Source of the DNA: Paraburkholderia fynbosensis
GTDB taxonomy: Bacteria > Pseudomonadota > Gammaproteobacteria > Burkholderiales > Burkholderiaceae
Assembly (NCBI RefSeq): GCF_902859935.1
Contig: NZ_CADIKI010000022.1
Location: forward strand, 62,001-126,000
Direction of reading: 5' to 3'
Length of the DNA stretch: 64,000 bases
In this document: positions 28,602 through 38,437 of the stretch, in pieces
Layout of the letters: the number at the start of each line of letters is the position of its first letter
Numbering within the stretch: position 1 is the first letter of the stretch
Position numbers and translations under genes: made by a program
Notes under the pieces: model-generated
Databases searched by the model: none
What the model saw: only the letters and a program-made list of their open reading frames with translations
Told to the model about the DNA's origin: nothing

Positions 28602-29507
28602 TCACCCCTTCAACGCCCCCGCAATCTGCTCCCGGACCTGCGGCCTTTCGGCAAACGGATCCGTCGGATTGCACGCCGTCACGATATCCTCCGCACGCGT
28701 CTTCACCGCACCCAGCGCATTCGGATGCGAATAGATATAAAACCGCTCTGCACGAATCGCATCGAATACCATCGCAGCAACTTGCTCAGCGCTGATCTTC
28801 CCCGAGCTCACCGCCTTCTCGCTCAACGCGCGCGACACGCGTTGCGACAAAGTCGGCGGCGCATCGTTGGCGAGTTCCGCCGGCCGGTTACGCTGCGCGT
28901 GCGCAATCCCCGTCGGCACGAAGTACGGACATAGCACCGAGCACGCCACCTGCCGCGTGACCAGCGAAAGATCCTGATACAGCGACTCCGTCAACGAAAC
29001 CACTGCGTGTTTCGACACGTTGTACGGCCCCATCATCGGCGGATTGAGCAGGCCCGCCATCGACGCGGTGTTGACGATGTGTCCGCGATAACCGGCATCG
29101 CGTCGCGCCGCCTCCAGCATCAGTGGCGTGAACGCGCGCACGCCGTGAATCACGCCCCACAGATTGACGCCGAGCAGCCATTGCCAATCGCGCTCGGTGT
29201 TCTCCCACACGAGTCCCCCGCTGCCGCCCACGCCCGCATTGTTGAACACCAGATGCACGCCGCCGAACGCGTCGAGCGTGGCGCGCGCGAGCGCATCGAC
29301 CTCGTCGCCCTTCGCCACATCCACGCGACGCGCGACAGCCTGCGCGCCGGCCGCGCTCACCTCGGCGAAAGTTTCGTCGAGTGCGTCCTGCTGCACATCG
29401 GCCAGCACGAGCCGCATGCCGAGCTTCGTGCCGAGCCTCGCGAACTCACGACCGAAGCCGGACCCCGCGCCGGTGATCACCGCAACCTTGTCTGCGAAAT
29501 TGTCCAT
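28602..29507 (-). CDS. short-chain dehydrogenase/reductase
   Basis: The 301-residue SDR has the NAD(P) motif TGAGSGFGREFA (TGxxxGxG, about residues 12-23), NNAGVGG, an active-site Ser in NTASMAG and the YNVSKHA pair (Tyr and Lys catalytic). The C-terminal extension beyond the core matches the classical SDR group found beside acyl-CoA genes. I start at the ATG at 29507 (MDNFADKVAVITG); another ATG four codons upstream is possible. It is last in the acyl-CoA operon and may oxidise a hydroxyacyl intermediate or an alcohol. Confidence 0.88.
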   Translation of the reverse strand: MDNFADKVAVITGAGSGFGREFARLGTKLGMRLVLADVQQDALDETFAEVSAAGAQAVARRVDVAKGDEVDALARATLDAFGGVHLVFNNAGVGGSGGLVWENTERDWQWLLGVNLWGVIHGVRAFTPLMLEAARRDAGYRGHIVNTASMAGLLNPPMMGPYNVSKHAVVSLTESLYQDLSLVTRQVACSVLCPYFVPTGIAHAQRNRPAELANDAPPTLSQRVSRALSEKAVSSGKISAEQVAAMVFDAIRAERFYIYSHPNALGAVKTRAEDIVTACNPTDPFAERPQVREQIAGALKG

Positions 29508-29565
29508 GCGTCGTCCCATTGCCAGCTGATATCGGTTGATAAAGCGCCTGCACCAGCCACCTGCC

Positions 29566-31121
29566 CTAACCCGCGGCAGGATAAAACCGGTCACGCAACT
29601 CACGCTTGAGCACCTTGCCGATCGCACTGCGCGGCAAGCTGTCGACAAAGCGCAGCGCCGAGAGCCGCTGCATCTTGCCGAGCCGCGCATTGACCCAGGC
29701 CAGCAGCGTGTCGGCGTCGATCCGTGCATGCGCGGCGCGCACCACGAACGCAACCGGCGTCTCGCCCCATTGCTCCGATTGCGCACCGACCACGGCCACT
29801 TCCGCGACGTCGGGATGCCGGCTCACTTCTGCTTCCAGATCGCTCGGATACACGTTGAAGCCGCCCGAAATGATCATGTCCTTCTTGCGATCGAGCAGCG
29901 TCAGAAAGCCGTCCTCGTCGAAGCGGCCCATGTCGCCGGTGCGAATGAAGCGCTTGCCGCTCGGGTCGTACCACTGCGCTTGCGCGGTCTTGTCGGGCTG
30001 CCGGTAGTAGCCGGACATCATCGCGGGCGAATGGCCGACGATCTCGCCCACCTCGCCCGCCGGCACCTCGTTGCCGAACTCGTCGATCAGCCGGATGTCG
30101 TGCCCTTGCATCGGCCGGCCGACCGAATGCAGCTTGCCCGGCCATTCGTCGGCTTCCAGCTGGCACGAGCCGCCGCCTTCGGTCATTCCGTAGTACTCGG
30201 TCAGCCTGCCGGGCCAGCGGCGCACCACGTCCGCCTTGATGCTCGCTGCGAACGGCGCGCTGGTGCAGAACTTGGCCTGGGAGCTGGACAGGTCGTAACG
30301 GTCGAAATCCGGATGCGCCATCAGGCGCTGATCTGCACCGGCACGAGCATCGTGTGCGTCACGCGATGCCGTTGCGCGAGCTCCAGATAGCGCGTGGTCT
30401 CGAACTTCGGCATCAGCACGACGGTGCCGCCGAAGGTCAGCGTCGGCATGAAACTCACGAGCGTGGTGTTCGAATACAACGGCGTGGAAATCAGCGTGAT
30501 CGCGTCGGGTCCGTAGCCGCGCTGAATGCTGCGCACCGCGTACGCCCAGCGCATGCCGTGCGATTGCACGATGCCCTTCGGCGTGCCCGTGGTGCCGGAC
30601 GAGTAGATGATGTTGAACGGCCACGCCGGATCGATCGTCACTGCCGCGGGCGTCGCGCGCGGCGGCGCGAGCCACGCGTCGAGCGCGGCGCTGTCCGCGT
30701 GAGCGTCGAGTGCGATCGGCGTCGCGTCGATTTGTGCGGCGACCGGTTCGAGCGCACGCTTGACCTCTGCATCGACGAACAGCAGCCGCGCACCCGAGTT
30801 GCCGATCATGCCGACGAGACTCGCCGCGCTCGACGACGGCGCGAGCGGCGCGACCGCCGCGCCCGCGCGCAAGCCGCCGAGAAACGCCACCACGTAGTCA
30901 ACCGATGCGGCCGCGCACAACGCAATCGCATCGCGCGGCTGGATGCCGTCGCGCTGCAACGCGGCGGCAAACCGGTCGACGCGCGCATCGAGCGCCGCGT
31001 AGCTGAGCACTTCGTCTGCGCAGATCAACGCCGGATGCTCGCCGCGCTCCCTACCGAAGCGGCGCAACATATCGGTGATGCACACGAACGGTTCGTCCTG
31101 CAGAGTATCGAGCCATGTCAT
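29566..31121 (-). pseudogene. AMP-dependent acyl-CoA synthetase, split by a single-base frameshift
   Basis: Two overlapping minus-strand frames together make one complete ligase of about 517 residues. The 5' part (31121 to about 30332) holds the N-terminal domain and the AMP-binding motif IIYSSGTTGTPKG, and ends at a premature TGA after VPVQ. The 3' part (about 30331 to 29566) continues with QRLMAHPDFDRYDL, the YYGMTEGGG motif, the TGDMGRFDEDGF motif and the catalytic-lysine end SAIGKVLKREL. One missing base at 30331-30332 (CAG-AT-CAG where a Tyr codon is expected) accounts for the break. The start overlaps the upstream ligase gene by four bases. Either inactivated or a sequencing error. Confidence 0.8.
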
Positions 31122-32839
31122 CGCGCCGCGCCTCCATCGCCGTTGTCTGCCTTACCACACGACGCGGCGTTACGCGCGGCGTCCTCTTCCTGCAACACGC
31201 GCCATAAAATCTTGCCGCTGCCCGACTTCGGCAACGACGTGACGAACTCGACGATGCGCGGCGTCTTGTACGCTGCCATCTGCTCGTGCGCCCAGTCGAT
31301 GATCTCCTGCGCGGCAATCTTCCCTGCATGCGCCGCATCGGGCACCACCAGCGCCTTCACGGTCTCGCCGCGCTTCTCGTCCTTGACGCCGATCACGCAC
31401 ACCTCGTGAATTGCCGGATGCCGGTACATCAACGCTTCGACCTCGGCCGGCCAGACCTTGTAGCCGGATGCGTTGATCATCCGTTTGAGGCGGTCGGTCA
31501 TAAAGAAGTAGCCGTCCTCGTCGATATGCCCGAGGTCGCCGGTACGCAGAAAGCGCTTGCCGTCGAGTTCGATGAACGCCTCGGCGGTCGCTTGCGGATT
31601 GCGCCAGTAGCCACGCATCACCTGCGGCGCGTTCACGACGATCTCGCCGGTCTCCCCTTGCGGCAGTTCCTGCAACGTGACCGGGTCGATCACGCGCGAG
31701 TCCACGTCGAACACGGGAATGCCCAGGCACTGCGGTTTTGGACGATGCGGCGGATTGATGTGCGTGCCGGCAATCGTCTCCGACATACCATAGCCTTCGA
31801 CGTAATCGAGGCCGGTGAGCGCCTTGAGCTTGCGCGCGATCGCGTCCGGCATCGCCGCGCCGCCGCCGCGCGCGCCGCTCAGGCTCGACAGGTCGTATTC
31901 GCCCAGCCTCGGGTTCGACAGAAAGTCGACCATCATTGTCGAAATCGACTGCCACGCGGTGACGCGATATTTCTGCATGCATAGCGCGGCCGCGTCGCGA
32001 TCCCAGCGCGGCAGGACGACGATGGTCGCGCCGGAGAACACCGCGCTGTTCATGCCGCCCTGCATGCCGGTCACGTGAAAGAACGGCAGCACCGAAATAT
32101 AAACCCCGTCGGCAGGCGCCGCGAACCACACGCAGCCGCCGAGCAGCGTGCTCATCACGCTGCGATGCGTGTGCATGCAGCCCTTCGGCTTGCCGGTCGT
32201 GCCGGACGTGTATGGCATCACGCACAGATCGTCGGCGCCCGCGGTCAGCGGGCCTGGCGCGATGTGGAGATCGAGCACGGCTTGCCATGAAGTCACGCCA
32301 TCCACATTGAAGTGTTTGCGCGGCGCCGCGACGAATTCGGGCACGGCGATCGGCGATGGCCGCTTCAGATAATCGCTATACGTTGCGACGATGACGTGTT
32401 CGAGCCCCTGGCCCGGTCCCTTGCCGATCAACGGCTCGACGTTTGCGAACAGGCATTGCGGCGCGATGATCGTGGTCGCGCCGCTGTCCTCGACGTAGTG
32501 CGCCAGTTCGGCGCTCATGTTCATCGGATTGACCGGCACGACCACCGCGTTGGCCCGCAGAATGCCGTAGTAAGCGATGATCCATTGCGGGCTGTTCTGC
32601 ATGTAGAGCAGCACGCGGTCGCCCGCTTTCACGTTGCACTCCTGCTGCAAGAAGCCCGCGATGCGCTCGGCCTCGTCCTTGAACTCGGCGAATGACACCG
32701 GCGTGTCGTAAAAAACAATAAACGGCTTGGCGGGAAAGCGCGCCGCCGAGACCTCGGCGTTGTAGAAAATGTTGGTCTCGGGCAGCGTCAGATGCAGTGG
32801 CACTTGCGGCGGCCAATGCGCGTGATGGCGTTCGTTCAT
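31118..32839 (-). CDS. long-chain fatty-acid/aromatic acyl-CoA synthetase (AMP-forming)
   Basis: The 573-residue ANL-superfamily ligase activates a carboxylic acid to its CoA thioester. Motifs: YTSGTTGKPKGCMHTH (P-loop-like, about residues 195-210), the GYGMSET motif near residue 345, RTGDLGHIDEDGYF near residue 425 and the C-terminal SGSGKILWRVL lysine region. I start at the ATG at 32839 with AGGAGACGCTC in front; the frame upstream is Arg-rich and non-coding. It lies between an acyl-CoA dehydrogenase and a second (broken) ligase in one operon. Chain length cannot be inferred. Confidence 0.91.
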   Translation of the reverse strand: MNERHHAHWPPQVPLHLTLPETNIFYNAEVSAARFPAKPFIVFYDTPVSFAEFKDEAERIAGFLQQECNVKAGDRVLLYMQNSPQWIIAYYGILRANAVVVPVNPMNMSAELAHYVEDSGATTIIAPQCLFANVEPLIGKGPGQGLEHVIVATYSDYLKRPSPIAVPEFVAAPRKHFNVDGVTSWQAVLDLHIAPGPLTAGADDLCVMPYTSGTTGKPKGCMHTHRSVMSTLLGGCVWFAAPADGVYISVLPFFHVTGMQGGMNSAVFSGATIVVLPRWDRDAAALCMQKYRVTAWQSISTMMVDFLSNPRLGEYDLSSLSGARGGGAAMPDAIARKLKALTGLDYVEGYGMSETIAGTHINPPHRPKPQCLGIPVFDVDSRVIDPVTLQELPQGETGEIVVNAPQVMRGYWRNPQATAEAFIELDGKRFLRTGDLGHIDEDGYFFMTDRLKRMINASGYKVWPAEVEALMYRHPAIHEVCVIGVKDEKRGETVKALVVPDAAHAGKIAAQEIIDWAHEQMAAYKTPRIVEFVTSLPKSGSGKILWRVLQEEDAARNAASCGKADNGDGGAAR

Positions 32840-32994
32840 GAGCGTCTCCTGCTTGACTGTCGGCGCGCGCTTCACTGTTGCTGCGCGCTTCGTTCGTGTT
32901 CGCCGCGCGGGCGCGTAGGGCTGCGCTCGTGCTTCGGCTGGTGAGCCGGCCAATGCGTCGCGATGCACGGCGCGGCGGCGCTTGATGCGTGTCT

Positions 32995-34218
32995 TCAACC
33001 TGCGAGATAACGCCCAAGCTCCATCTTGGCAATCGCATTGCGATGCACCTCGTCCGGGCCGTCGGCAAAACGCAGCGTGCGTGAACTCGCATAGGCACGC
33101 GCGAGGCCGAAGTCATCGCTGAGCGCGCCGCCGCCGTGCGCCTGCATCGCCCAGTCGATCACCTGGCAGGCCATATTCGGTGCGGCCACCTTGATCATCG
33201 CGATCTCCTGGCGCGCGTCCTTGTTGCCGACCGTGTCCATCTTGTGCGCGGCATTGAGCACGAGAAAGCGCGTCTGATCAATCATGATGCGCGCGTTGGC
33301 GATCCGCTCGCGCGTCACGCCCTGCTCCGCGATCGGTTTGCCGAACGCGACGCGATCGAGCGAACGTCGGCACATCGCTTCGAGCGCGCGTTCGGCGCGT
33401 CCGATCAGACGCATGCAGTGATGGATGCGCCCCGGTCCGAGCCGGCCCTGGGCGATTTCGAAGCCGCGCCCTTCGCCGAGCAGCATGTTGCTCGCGGGTA
33501 CACGCACGTTCTCGAACGCGATTTCGGCGTGACCGTGCGGCGCGTCGTCGTAGCCGAACACCGGCAGATGACGCAGCACCTTGACGCCCGGTGTGGCCAT
33601 CGGCACCAGGATCATCGACTGCTGCTGATGCCGGTTCGGATGATCGGGATTCGACTTGCCCATGAAGATCAGGATCTGGCAGCGCGGGTCGTTTGCGCCC
33701 GAGGTCCACCATTTGCGGCCATTGATCACGTAGTGATCGCCGTCGCGCACGATGCGCGCCTCGATGCTGGTCGCATCCGACGATGCCACCTCGGGCTCCG
33801 TCATCGCGAATGCCGAGCGGATCGTGCCATCGAGCAGCGGCAGCAGCCATTGCTGTTGCTGCTCGACGCTCGCATAACGCACCAGCGTTTCCATGTTGCC
33901 GGTGTCCGGCGCGGAACAGTTGAACGGCTCCGCACCGATGTGCGAGCGCCCCATGATTTCGCACAACGGCGCGTATTCGAGGTTCGTGAGCCCGGCGCCG
34001 TATTTCGACTCGGGCAGAAACAGGTTCCACAATCCGGCGGCCTTCGCCTGCTCTTTCAGTTGCTCGATCACCGGCGCCGGTTGCCAGCGATTGCCGGATT
34101 CGCGCGCGGCATCCATCTGCGCATCGAAAACGGCTTCGGCCGGATAGACGTACTCGTCCATGAAAGCATTCAGGCGCTTCTGCAAACTCTTGACCTTGTC
34201 CGAGTGCTGAAAATCCAT
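32995..34218 (-). CDS. acyl-CoA dehydrogenase (medium size, CaiA/ACAD10-11-like)
   Basis: The 407-residue flavoprotein has the family motifs FAMTEPEVASSDATS (about residues 125-140), the substrate/FAD-binding YVINGRKWWTSGA and the C-terminal QAHGGGALSDDFGLARAYASSR. The first step it would catalyse is alpha,beta-dehydrogenation of an acyl-CoA, passing electrons to ETF. ATG at 34218 follows AGGAGACGCTGC. Its sequence is closest in feel to the ACAD10/11-like or branched/short-chain acyl-CoA dehydrogenase group; substrate is open. Operon position: second after the SDR gene at 34320. Confidence 0.91.
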   Translation of the reverse strand: MDFQHSDKVKSLQKRLNAFMDEYVYPAEAVFDAQMDAARESGNRWQPAPVIEQLKEQAKAAGLWNLFLPESKYGAGLTNLEYAPLCEIMGRSHIGAEPFNCSAPDTGNMETLVRYASVEQQQQWLLPLLDGTIRSAFAMTEPEVASSDATSIEARIVRDGDHYVINGRKWWTSGANDPRCQILIFMGKSNPDHPNRHQQQSMILVPMATPGVKVLRHLPVFGYDDAPHGHAEIAFENVRVPASNMLLGEGRGFEIAQGRLGPGRIHHCMRLIGRAERALEAMCRRSLDRVAFGKPIAEQGVTRERIANARIMIDQTRFLVLNAAHKMDTVGNKDARQEIAMIKVAAPNMACQVIDWAMQAHGGGALSDDFGLARAYASSRTLRFADGPDEVHRNAIAKMELGRYLAG

Positions 34219-34319
34219 GCAGCGTCTCCTGGTTTTATACGTACGCGCAGCGCGCTCGCACGGTCTGGCGAGCGGCTGCGTTCTGAAACGGAACGGTGTG
34301 TCCGTCGCCGGACGATGAC

Positions 34320-35093
34320 TCAGACGATGATCGACCCGCCGTCCACCGCGAAGTGCTGGCCGGTGATGTGCCGCGACGCTTCGCTCGCGAGAAACACGAC
34401 CGGCCCCTTGAGATCCTCGCCGCCGCCGAGACGTTGCAAAGGCGTGCGCGACACGATCGTGTCTTCGAGCTTGTCGAGCAGTCCCGCCGACATCTTCGAC
34501 GGGAAAAAGCCCGGGCAGATAGCGTTGACGTTGATGTTGTACTTGCCCCATTCCGCGGCCAGTGCCCGCGTGAAATTGATCGCTGCGGCCTTCGACGTGT
34601 TGTACGCAATCGTATTCATGCCCGGCGGAGAACCTTTGAGTCCCGCCACCGACGCGATGTTGATGATCTTGCCCGCGCGCCGCGGGATCATGCTGCGCTT
34701 GCCGACTTCACGCGCGACGAAAAACGGCGCGTTGACGTTCAGGTTCATCACCTTGTGCCACGCTTCATCGGGATAGTCTTCAGCGGGTGCGCCCCACGTC
34801 GCGCCGGCGTTGTTCACGAGAATGTCGATGCGGCCATGCAGCCTTAGCACTTCATCGACGAGACCGGGGATGCCCTCGAAGCGTTGCAGATCGTTCACCA
34901 CGGTCAGCACCTCGATGCCGCAGCCGTGCAGATGGGTCTTCGCTTCGGCGAGTTCATCGGCCTTGCGCGCGGTGATCGCGACGCGGCAACCCATTTCGCC
35001 GAGCGCTTCGGCCATTTGCAGGCCGAGGCCGCGTGAGCCGCCGGTGATCAGCGCAACCTTGCCGTCCAGTTGAAACAGTTCCTTCACAGCCAT
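34320..35093 (-). CDS. SDR-family oxidoreductase, gluconate-5-dehydrogenase/FabG-like
   Basis: The 257-residue SDR has TGGSRGLGLQMAEA (residues 17-30), NNAGATWG, the catalytic Ser in NIASVAG and YNTSKAA (Tyr/Lys), and ends with HFAVDGGSIIV. It is a soluble NAD(P)-dependent oxidoreductase, probably of a beta-hydroxyacyl-CoA in this context. It is the first gene of the minus-strand acyl-CoA operon, starting 20 bases from an operator-like palindrome. Confidence 0.9.
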   Translation of the reverse strand: MAVKELFQLDGKVALITGGSRGLGLQMAEALGEMGCRVAITARKADELAEAKTHLHGCGIEVLTVVNDLQRFEGIPGLVDEVLRLHGRIDILVNNAGATWGAPAEDYPDEAWHKVMNLNVNAPFFVAREVGKRSMIPRRAGKIINIASVAGLKGSPPGMNTIAYNTSKAAAINFTRALAAEWGKYNINVNAICPGFFPSKMSAGLLDKLEDTIVSRTPLQRLGGGEDLKGPVVFLASEASRHITGQHFAVDGGSIIV

Positions 35094-35113
35094 CGTCTCG
35101 CTCCTCCATGTGT

Positions 35114-35126
35114 TCTGCTATGCAGA
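35114..35126. promoter_or_regulatory. operator-like palindrome before the acyl-CoA operon
   Basis: TCTGCTATGCAGA, five-base arms around TAT, 20 bases upstream of the SDR start. Same consensus as the palindromes near the porin and liv-type operon. Confidence 0.6.
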
Positions 35127-35322
35127 TTTGAATTCCGTATTTTCTGACCATCATACGTGCCGAAATTCGGCGTGTAAATAAAAGCACGCTCATTCACTTT
35201 CGTTATAAACTGACACGCATCGTTGATGTGCGGATCATCAGGACTTACCCGCATAGCGCGCCTTTCGACTGACTTATGCGGAGGCGCAAAGCTGCTCTTC
35301 TCGCGTGCGTGCCGTCGTTTGT

Positions 35323-35335
35323 TCTGCATAGCGGA
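35323..35335. promoter_or_regulatory. second operator-like palindrome, before the plus-strand acyl-CoA dehydrogenase
   Basis: TCTGCATAGCGGA matches the same consensus with one mismatch (GCGGA for GCAGA), 24 bases upstream of the start at 35360. Together with 35114-35126 it brackets the divergent region 35094-35359. Confidence 0.5.
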
Positions 35336-35359
35336 TTATCTTTGGACGAGGCTTCTTTC

Positions 35360-37171
35360 ATGCAAGATGCGTTGATCATCAATACGCGTGATCTGGAATT
35401 CCAGCTATTCGAAGTACTCGAGGCCGAGACGCTCACGCGGCGTGCGCGCCATGCCGATCACAGCCGCGAGACCTTCCTCGCGGCGCTCGATACCGCACAT
35501 GCAGTGGCCGTCGAAAAATTCGCGACGCACAACCGCCTGCTCGACGAGCATGAACCGCAATTCGATGGTCAACGGGTCACACTGCCCGGCGAAGTAAAAG
35601 ACGCGCTCGACGCGCTGCGCGCCACCGGTTTTCTCGCCGCGGGCAAAGACTACGAATGGGGCGGCATGCAGTTGCCGTCGCTGATTGCTTTGGCGTGCCT
35701 GTCGCTCTTCAAGAGCGCCAACATCGCCACATCCTCTTACGCGATGCTGACCACCGCGAATGCGAACGTGATCGAACGCTTCGGCAGCGAAGCGCAAAAG
35801 CGCAAGTACCTGCAGGCGCTGTTCGAAGGCCGCGCATTCGGCACGATGGCGCTGACCGAACCGCAAGCGGGCTCCAGCCTTTCCGATCTCGCCACCACCG
35901 CGACGCCGAACGAAGACGGCACCTATTCGATTCGAGGCAACAAAATTTTCATCTCGGCCGGCGATCACGAATTGAGCGAGAACATCGTTCATCTCGTGCT
36001 CGCGCGCATTCCGGGCGGCCCGCCGGGCGTCAAAGGCATCTCGCTGTTCACGGTGCCGAAGTATCACGTCAACGACGACGGCAGCCTCGGCGCGCGCAAC
36101 GACGTCGCCCTGGCGGGACTGATTCATAAGATGGGTTGGCGCGGCACGACCTCGACGATGCTGTCGTTCGGCGAACACGGCGAATGTATCGGCGAGTTGG
36201 TGGGAGAACCGCATCACGGCCTCGCCACCATGTTCCACATGATGAACGAGGCACGCATCGGCGTGGGCCTCGGCGCCGCGATGCTCGGCTATCGCGGCTA
36301 TCTGGCCTCGCTCGGTTACGCGCGCGAGCGACCGCAAGGTCGCCGGCCCGACAACAAGAATCCGCTCGATCCGCAATTGCCGCTGATCGAACATGCCGAC
36401 GTGCGCCGCATGCTGCTCGCACAAAAGGCCTATGTGGAAGGCGCATACGCGTTATGCCTGTACGCCGCGCGCCTCGTCGACGAACAGCACACCGGCGAGA
36501 GTGATGCCGCACGCGCCGAAGCGGGCCTGCTGCTCGACCTGCTGACGCCGGTGGTGAAATCGTGGCCGTCGCAGTGGTGTCTGGAAGCGAACAGCCTCGC
36601 GATCCAGATTCACGGCGGCTACGGCTATACGCGCGAGTACCCGGTCGAACAGTTCTATCGCGACAACCGGCTGAACATGATTCACGAAGGCACGCACGGC
36701 ATTCAGGCGATCGACTTGCTGGGCCGTAAAGTCATGATGAAACAGGGCGCGGCGCTCGCGCTGCTTGGCCATGAGATCCAGCGCACGATCGACGCAGCGC
36801 GCACCCACGAGCGCCTGCATGCGCACGCAAATGCGCTCGGCGATGCATGGCGCGATCTGAACGCGACCGTCGAAGCGCTGCTGCCTGCACTCGCTCGAGA
36901 AACCGAACGCGCGCTCGCCAACGCGAACGCTTTTCTCGAAGCATTCGGCCATATCGTGATTGCGTGGACGTGGCTGAGGCAGGCGGTCGTCGCAAGCGCC
37001 GCGCTAGCTGGTGCACGCAGCGAAGCGGAGACAGACGCGGACTTCTATCGCGGCAAACTGCACGCGTGCCAGTGGTTCTTCCGTTGGGAGTTGCCGCGCG
37101 TGGCGTTGATGCTCGCGACGCTGCGCAGTCTCGACGACACCACGCTCGGCATGGCGCCGCAATGGTTTTAG
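35360..37171 (+). CDS. acyl-CoA dehydrogenase with C-terminal extension (DmdC/ACAD9-like, 603 residues)
   Basis: A large acyl-CoA dehydrogenase of the roughly 600-residue class typified by 3-methylmercaptopropionyl-CoA dehydrogenase (DmdC). It has MALTEPQAGSSLSDL (about residues 165-180), IRGNKIFISAGDH, the catalytic-glutamate region near IHEGTHGIQA (around residue 455) and a helical C-terminal acyl-CoA-dehydrogenase-C domain. ATG at 35360 was chosen because upstream codons are poor and the N-terminal hydrophobic stretch begins here. It diverges from the minus-strand acyl-CoA operon. Substrate unknown, likely a branched or long acyl chain. Confidence 0.9.
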   Translation: MQDALIINTRDLEFQLFEVLEAETLTRRARHADHSRETFLAALDTAHAVAVEKFATHNRLLDEHEPQFDGQRVTLPGEVKDALDALRATGFLAAGKDYEWGGMQLPSLIALACLSLFKSANIATSSYAMLTTANANVIERFGSEAQKRKYLQALFEGRAFGTMALTEPQAGSSLSDLATTATPNEDGTYSIRGNKIFISAGDHELSENIVHLVLARIPGGPPGVKGISLFTVPKYHVNDDGSLGARNDVALAGLIHKMGWRGTTSTMLSFGEHGECIGELVGEPHHGLATMFHMMNEARIGVGLGAAMLGYRGYLASLGYARERPQGRRPDNKNPLDPQLPLIEHADVRRMLLAQKAYVEGAYALCLYAARLVDEQHTGESDAARAEAGLLLDLLTPVVKSWPSQWCLEANSLAIQIHGGYGYTREYPVEQFYRDNRLNMIHEGTHGIQAIDLLGRKVMMKQGAALALLGHEIQRTIDAARTHERLHAHANALGDAWRDLNATVEALLPALARETERALANANAFLEAFGHIVIAWTWLRQAVVASAALAGARSEAETDADFYRGKLHACQWFFRWELPRVALMLATLRSLDDTTLGMAPQWF

Positions 37172-37205
37172 CCGGCAAATGTTTCGGCCGGAAACGCGCT
37201 ACGGC

Positions 37206-38099
37206 TCAGTGCGACAGCGCGATTTCGAGTTGCGTGACCACATCGATCAGACGTGGCCGCACTTCTTCCAGCAGAAATTCCTTCGACAGTTTGAACGACG
37301 GCCCGCCCACGTTGATCGCCATGATCGGCAATTCGCCGCCCGGCTGAAACGCGCGCGCAATGCCGTTCACGTCTTTCTGCCAGTCGCCGAACGACGTCGT
37401 GACACCGAGCGTGCGGTAATCGTCGAGCGCTTTCTCGATGCCCCGACGCGTCTTCGGCCACGCGATATGATCGAGTTCGCGCACCTGCTCCATGAAGCTG
37501 AGACGATCGTGCTCGGGAATCGCCGCGAGCCATGCGCGCCCAATCGCCGAAGTCGCGACCGGAATGCGCGAGCCGACTTCGAGCGTCAGTGTGAGCGCCA
37601 CCGAGCCCCGGCAATTTTCCACGTAGATCATCGAGAGCCGGTCGCGCGTGCCGAGCGACACCGTGGCGCCGGAGATGTCGGCCAGTTCCTGCATCACGGG
37701 CCGCGCGATCTTGCGCACGTCGAGGCGCGCCAGCATCGCACTGCCGAGCGCGAGCGATGCCGTGCCGAGCCGGTACTTGCCGCTCTCTTTCAGATGGATC
37801 AGATAGCCGAGCAGCGTCAGCGTATGAGTGAGGCGCGATACCGTCGATTTCGGCAATCGGCAACGCAATGCCAGTTCCTGGTTGCTCAACGATTTGTCGC
37901 CGGAGCGGAAACACGCCAGCACTTCGAGCCCTCGTGCGAGCGCCGTGACGAAGTGCCGGTCGTCCTTATGCGCCTCGTGCGCGGTGCGGCTTGCGAGGAC
38001 CGCGGGCCCACGCGCCGCTGAAGCCGTGCTTTGCGCCGCATCGTCGGCGCTCGGGGCCTCGATGGGATGATCGATTGGGCTGTATTGGGTTTTGCTCAA
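37206..38099 (-). CDS. IclR-family transcriptional regulator
   Basis: The protein has an N-terminal winged helix-turn-helix (ALARGLEVLACFRSGD, then LSNQELALRCRLPKSTVSRLTHTL by position) and a C-terminal IclR effector domain (KYRLGTASLALG to the end). The frame is open to 38402, but a good -10 box TATAAT at 38183-38178 and a palindrome at 38199-38211 lie inside it. I therefore prefer the TTG at 38099 (preceded by GGGAGCG), giving 297 residues. It is convergent with the acyl-CoA dehydrogenase and is the best local candidate to read the operators at 35114 and 35323. Confidence 0.82.
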   Translation of the reverse strand: MSKTQYSPIDHPIEAPSADDAAQSTASAARGPAVLASRTAHEAHKDDRHFVTALARGLEVLACFRSGDKSLSNQELALRCRLPKSTVSRLTHTLTLLGYLIHLKESGKYRLGTASLALGSAMLARLDVRKIARPVMQELADISGATVSLGTRDRLSMIYVENCRGSVALTLTLEVGSRIPVATSAIGRAWLAAIPEHDRLSFMEQVRELDHIAWPKTRRGIEKALDDYRTLGVTTSFGDWQKDVNGIARAFQPGGELPIMAINVGGPSFKLSKEFLLEEVRPRLIDVVTQLEIALSH

Positions 38100-38177
38100 A
38101 ACGGAACGCGCTCCCGCGAAACGGCTGTATCTGAAGGACTCACCGTGAGCCCCGATCGAGGGTGACCGGGCTGCGAA

Positions 38178-38211
38178 ATTATAGTCTGAAATATGAAGCG
38201 CATTTAATGCG
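38178..38211 (-). promoter_or_regulatory. promoter and overlapping palindrome of the IclR gene
   Basis: On the minus strand TATAAT (38183-38178) follows a weak -35-like TTAAAT after 18 bases. A perfect 13-base palindrome CGCATTTAATGCG (38199-38211) covers that -35 position, suggesting autorepression. The wider 338-base gap to the BON gene holds nothing else I recognise. Confidence 0.5.
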
Positions 38212-38437
38212 GACTGTTGACGAGTCAAGTCCGTGGCCACGGCCATGTCACGCGAAGCGGCACCGGCGCCAGTTTTTCCAGCATGAGCGCGTGGGCTGGA
38301 GTATTGTTTAAGCGCGCCGGGAGCGCGGTAGGGCAATTCCAGAATACAGGTACTCCCCGCGGGCCAGGAGAGGCTCGCCAGCGCGCGGTTTTTTGCATGC
38401 AACGAAGCGACATCAACTTATCGAGGATGGAGAAAAC

